The position numbers and the translations under genes were made by a program. From Prosthecobacter vanneervenii (GTDB taxonomy: Bacteria > Verrucomicrobiota > Verrucomicrobiia > Verrucomicrobiales > Verrucomicrobiaceae), in NCBI RefSeq assembly GCF_014203095.1, contig NZ_JACHIG010000021.1, positions 1 through 41,997 on the forward strand: a stretch of DNA of 41,997 nucleotides, read 5' to 3'. The notes under the pieces are model-generated. The model did no database searches, was not told the origin of the DNA, and was given only the letters and a program-made list of their open reading frames with translations. This document shows, piece after piece, positions 39,440-41,997 of this stretch. Position 1 is the first letter of the stretch; every line of letters starts with the position of its first letter.

Positions 39440-41863
39440 ATGCGCCGTTTTCTTTTGCTGCCGCTTGTTGCTGCCTCGTTGAGTCAAGCCGAAACGCCCT
39501 CCCAGCCGTCTGGCAGCGGGACGCTGTTCAATGGATGGAAGCTCTCCCCTGCGGGCAGCCATGTGGCGCTGCCTGGAGACATGCCGCTGAAGATGATCCT
39601 GTCTCCAGACGGCAAGGTGGCGGTGGCTGTGTGCGCCGGGTACAACAGCCCCGGGCTGGCGGTGCTGAGCGTGGCGGAGCAGAAGCAGACGCAGTTCATC
39701 CCCATCCCGCACATCTGGAACGGGCTGGCTTTTGATCGTGAGGGAAAGCGTCTGTTTGTGAGCGGCGGCAATTCCGGAGAAGTTCATGTGTTTAAGTATG
39801 AGGCGGGGGAGGTTTCCCCGCTGACCTCGGTGAAGGTGGCGAAGGAGGGCGCGCCCAAGTTTGTGGCCGGCATCTCGGTGCACCCGGAAGACGGCAGGCT
39901 GTATGTGTGCAACGAAGCCAACCATGAGCTGTGGGTGCTGAATGCGGAGACGCTGGCGGTGGAGCAGACGGTAGCCGTGGGGCTGCACCCGCATACATGC
40001 CACTTTGGCGCGGACAAGCGGCATGTTTATGTGAGCAACTGGGGCGCGCGCAGTGTGTCGATCGTGGATGCGACGCAGGGCAAAAAGCTGCGGGATCTCA
40101 GCGTGGGCGTGCGGCCGAATGACATGGCGCTGGCCGAGGACGGGCGGCTGTTTGTGGCCTGCGCGGGAGACAACACCGTGCATGTGATCCAGACGCGCAC
40201 GCTGGAGAAGAAGGGCGAGGACGCCGACAGCTCCCGCCGGCTGTGGGACGGGACGCGGGAGATTATCTCGACTTCGCTCTATCCGCAGTCGCCGGAAGGC
40301 AGCACGCCGGATGCGCTGGCGGTTTCCCCGGATGGGAAGACGTTGTTTGTGGCGAATGCGGACAACAACTGCGTGATGGTGGTGAACATCGGTGAATCTG
40401 TCTCCGAGCCCGGCGAGAAGTATGCGGAAAAGATCAGCGCGGTGGAGGGCTTCATCCCTGTGGGATGGTACCCCACCTCGCTGGTGGTCAGCAGCGATGG
40501 CGGCACGCTTCTGGTGGGCAATGGCAAGGGCATCAGCGCGATGCCGGACCCGAGCAAGGATGGCGAGCTCAAAGCGGGGGAAAAGCAGAAGGCCATCCAC
40601 CCAGGGCGCACTCTGGACGGCAGCGTGAGCTTCATCGCCAAGCCGGATGACAAGCAGATGACCGCCTACACGGCGCAGGTGAGGAAGAACTCGCCCTACA
40701 AGCCGGAGATGCTGCGCACGGCACAGAAGCCGAACGACTGCGTGATCCCTGCCAAGGTGGGAGAACCCTGCCCGATCAAGTATGTGCTGTACATCATCAA
40801 GGAAAACCGTACGTATGACCAGGTGCTGGGAGATATGAAGGACGCCAAGGGCAAGCCCATTGGCAACGGTGATCCGAGCATCACGCTCTACGGCGAGGAC
40901 GTGACACCCAACCAGCACCAGCTCTCGCGCGATTACGTGCTGCTGGACAATCTGTACTGCAATGGAGAGGTGAGCGTGGACGGGCACAGCTGGTGCGACG
41001 CCGCGATGGCCACGGACTGGAATCAGCGCTCGTGGACGCAGAGCTACTCCTCCCGCAAGGACAAGCTGCCGGGGAATGACGAGCTCGAAACGCCGACGGC
41101 GGGCTACCTGTGGGACCAGTGCAAGCGCGCAGGCATCAGCTTCAAGACGTATGGCGAAGGCGCGCAGCGCGTGCCGAGTGTGAATCGCGGGAAGTGGAGT
41201 GAAACGCGGGACATGGAAAAGTGCCAGAACTGGATCAACGACCTGCACGAGGCGGAGAAGACGGGAGAGCTGCCACGCTTTACCATCATGGCGCTGGGGG
41301 AAAACCACACCAAGGGCACCACGCCCGGAGCGCATACGCCGGCGGCGTGCGTGGGCAGCAATGACCTGGCCTTTGGCAAAATCATCGAGGCTGCCACGAA
41401 GTCGAAGTTCTGGAAGCAGATGGCGATTTTTGTGATCGAGGATGATGCGCAGAACGGGCCTGATCATGTGGATGCTCACCGGACGATCGGCTCAGTCATC
41501 AGCCCCTGGGTGAAGCCGCGCAGCCTGGACCACACGCTGTACACCACGGCGAGCATGATCCGGACGATGGAGCTGATCCTGGGCCTGCCGCCGATGACGC
41601 AGTATGATGCCGGAGCGACGCCGATGTTCCGCTGCTTTACGGACGAGCCCGTGATGAGGGAATACAAGGCGAGGCAGCCTAAGGTGGACCTGCTGGCGAA
41701 GAATACTCCGGCATCACCGGGAGCGAAGGCCAGTGCGATGATGGACTTTGATGAGTACGATGAAGCGCCGGAGGATGAGCTGAACCGCATTCTTTGGACG
41801 GAAGCGAAAGGGCCGAATGTGCCATATCCTGCACCGATTCACCGGGTGCTGTTTACGGAGTAG
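39440..41863 (+). CDS. YncE-like beta-propeller fused to alkaline-phosphatase-superfamily phosphoesterase
   Basis: An 807-residue secreted fusion. A signal peptide (1-17, MRRFLLLPLVAASLSQA) is followed by YVTN/YncE-type propeller blades (about 40-400; for example MILSPDGKVAVAVCAGYNSP, VSPDGKTLFVANADNNCVMV). The C-terminal half (about 450-800) is a phosphoesterase of the phospholipase C/acid phosphatase type in the alkaline phosphatase superfamily: KENRTYDQVLGD near 453-464, DGHSWCD and EDDAQNGPDHVDAHR carry likely metal ligands. The architecture matches proteins annotated as bifunctional YncE/alkaline phosphatase. The substrate is unknown, with a phosphodiester or phosphomonoester expected. 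ATG 39440 begins the signal peptide; the TTG three codons earlier was not used. Confidence 0.88.
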   Translation: MRRFLLLPLVAASLSQAETPSQPSGSGTLFNGWKLSPAGSHVALPGDMPLKMILSPDGKVAVAVCAGYNSPGLAVLSVAEQKQTQFIPIPHIWNGLAFDREGKRLFVSGGNSGEVHVFKYEAGEVSPLTSVKVAKEGAPKFVAGISVHPEDGRLYVCNEANHELWVLNAETLAVEQTVAVGLHPHTCHFGADKRHVYVSNWGARSVSIVDATQGKKLRDLSVGVRPNDMALAEDGRLFVACAGDNTVHVIQTRTLEKKGEDADSSRRLWDGTREIISTSLYPQSPEGSTPDALAVSPDGKTLFVANADNNCVMVVNIGESVSEPGEKYAEKISAVEGFIPVGWYPTSLVVSSDGGTLLVGNGKGISAMPDPSKDGELKAGEKQKAIHPGRTLDGSVSFIAKPDDKQMTAYTAQVRKNSPYKPEMLRTAQKPNDCVIPAKVGEPCPIKYVLYIIKENRTYDQVLGDMKDAKGKPIGNGDPSITLYGEDVTPNQHQLSRDYVLLDNLYCNGEVSVDGHSWCDAAMATDWNQRSWTQSYSSRKDKLPGNDELETPTAGYLWDQCKRAGISFKTYGEGAQRVPSVNRGKWSETRDMEKCQNWINDLHEAEKTGELPRFTIMALGENHTKGTTPGAHTPAACVGSNDLAFGKIIEAATKSKFWKQMAIFVIEDDAQNGPDHVDAHRTIGSVISPWVKPRSLDHTLYTTASMIRTMELILGLPPMTQYDAGATPMFRCFTDEPVMREYKARQPKVDLLAKNTPASPGAKASAMMDFDEYDEAPEDELNRILWTEAKGPNVPYPAPIHRVLFTE

Positions 41864-41907
41864 AGCTTTAGTAGTCATCCACACTCAGGTCGGGCATGAG
41901 GAGGCTA

Positions 41908-41927
41908 GGCCGTGTTTGAAAACCCTC
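41908..41927. repeat. Candidate insertion-sequence terminal repeat
   Basis: The segment reading GTGTTTGAAAACCC, preceded by CTAG (41905-41908), overlaps the stop codon of the partial transposase-like gene. IS5-group elements often have ends of this style next to short CTAG or TA targets. The opposite end lies outside the window, so this is unproven. Confidence 0.35.
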
Positions 41928-41997
41928 AAGAGCCATATCTGAGCCAGTCGATGACGGAGGCAAACTGAATGAGGGAGAGGAAGTGGCGAGCAAGCTT
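41926..41997 (-). CDS. Partial transposase-like C-terminus (IS5-like)
   Basis: On the minus strand the window's last bases encode 23 residues, KLARHFLSLIQFASVIDWLR then YGS and a stop. The pattern of a basic R-H/N-F pair followed by a hydrophobic helix and WLR resembles the C-termini of IS5-family DDE transposases. The start and catalytic core lie beyond the window edge. With only 23 residues the assignment is tentative; the terminal-repeat-like sequence overlapping its stop supports it. Confidence 0.45.
   Translation of the reverse strand, partial: KLARHFLSLIQFASVIDWLRYGS

Noticed and set aside
39338..41479. A 713-residue minus-strand frame opposite the YncE/phosphatase gene
   Set aside because: Its translation is His/Arg/Leu-rich with no domain, and it lies wholly against a well-supported gene with signal peptide and known domains. 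Long antisense frames are expected in GC-rich DNA.

Overview
The window looks like chromosomal DNA of a Verrucomicrobiota member, probably near Prosthecobacter/Verrucomicrobium. This is inferred from gene content, not from a marker gene: a GC-rich Gram-negative genome with a formylglycine-type sulfatase, a multiheme cytochrome fused to HEAT and TPR repeats, a YncE/alkaline-phosphatase fusion, a giant PATR-type autotransporter, and degenerate CGCAGAG-type sequence between genes. No rRNA, tRNA or CRISPR array was seen.

Layout. 1-5.5 kb, minus strand: a three-gene acetoacetyl-CoA module (SDR dehydrogenase/reductase, one-chain CoA-transferase, thiolase). Just beyond the thiolase stop is a visibly AT-rich ~1 kb island with one unrecognised gene, bounded by a 92-bp duplication of the thiolase 3' end. 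5.6-8.4 kb: a glyoxalase-fold protein, a BrnT/BrnA toxin-antitoxin pair, HU, a gamma-carbonic anhydrase-like protein and a bifunctional-nuclease-domain protein with an acidic tail. 8.4-9.0 kb: a gene-free stretch full of inverted repeats. 9.0-13.8 kb, minus strand: M23 endopeptidase, membrane-anchored OmpA-like protein and an octaheme cytochrome with HEAT/TPR tail, closely spaced. 14.1-17.2 kb, plus strand: UppP, DUF2062 protein, TPR protein, beta-lactamase-fold hydrolase. 17.2-20.2 kb: a secreted parallel beta-helix protein (minus), then a 51-residue membrane protein overlapping a secreted sulfatase.

20.6-37.2 kb is one uninterrupted gene for a 5,528-residue autotransporter. About 4,670 residues are built from 43 blocks of three types (L ~132, S ~69, M ~100 residues), followed by a non-repeated stretch and a C-terminal beta-barrel ending in Phe. 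It is the most striking object in the window. Block order shows two regimes (mostly LLS, then LS) and at least two duplication events can be read from shared diagnostic residues.

37.2-39.3 kb, minus strand: CorA, a rhodanese and a lipoprotein L,D-transpeptidase. 39.4-41.9 kb, plus strand: a YncE-like propeller/phosphoesterase. The right edge cuts what looks like the 3' end of an IS5-like transposase with its terminal repeat.

Together the genes cover short-chain acyl-CoA metabolism, envelope and peptidoglycan work (M23, OmpA, UppP, L,D-transpeptidase), periplasmic electron transfer, and surface display or polymer use (autotransporter, sulfatase, beta-helix). The best candidates for undescribed biology are the block-built autotransporter and the thiolase-end duplication around the AT-rich insert.
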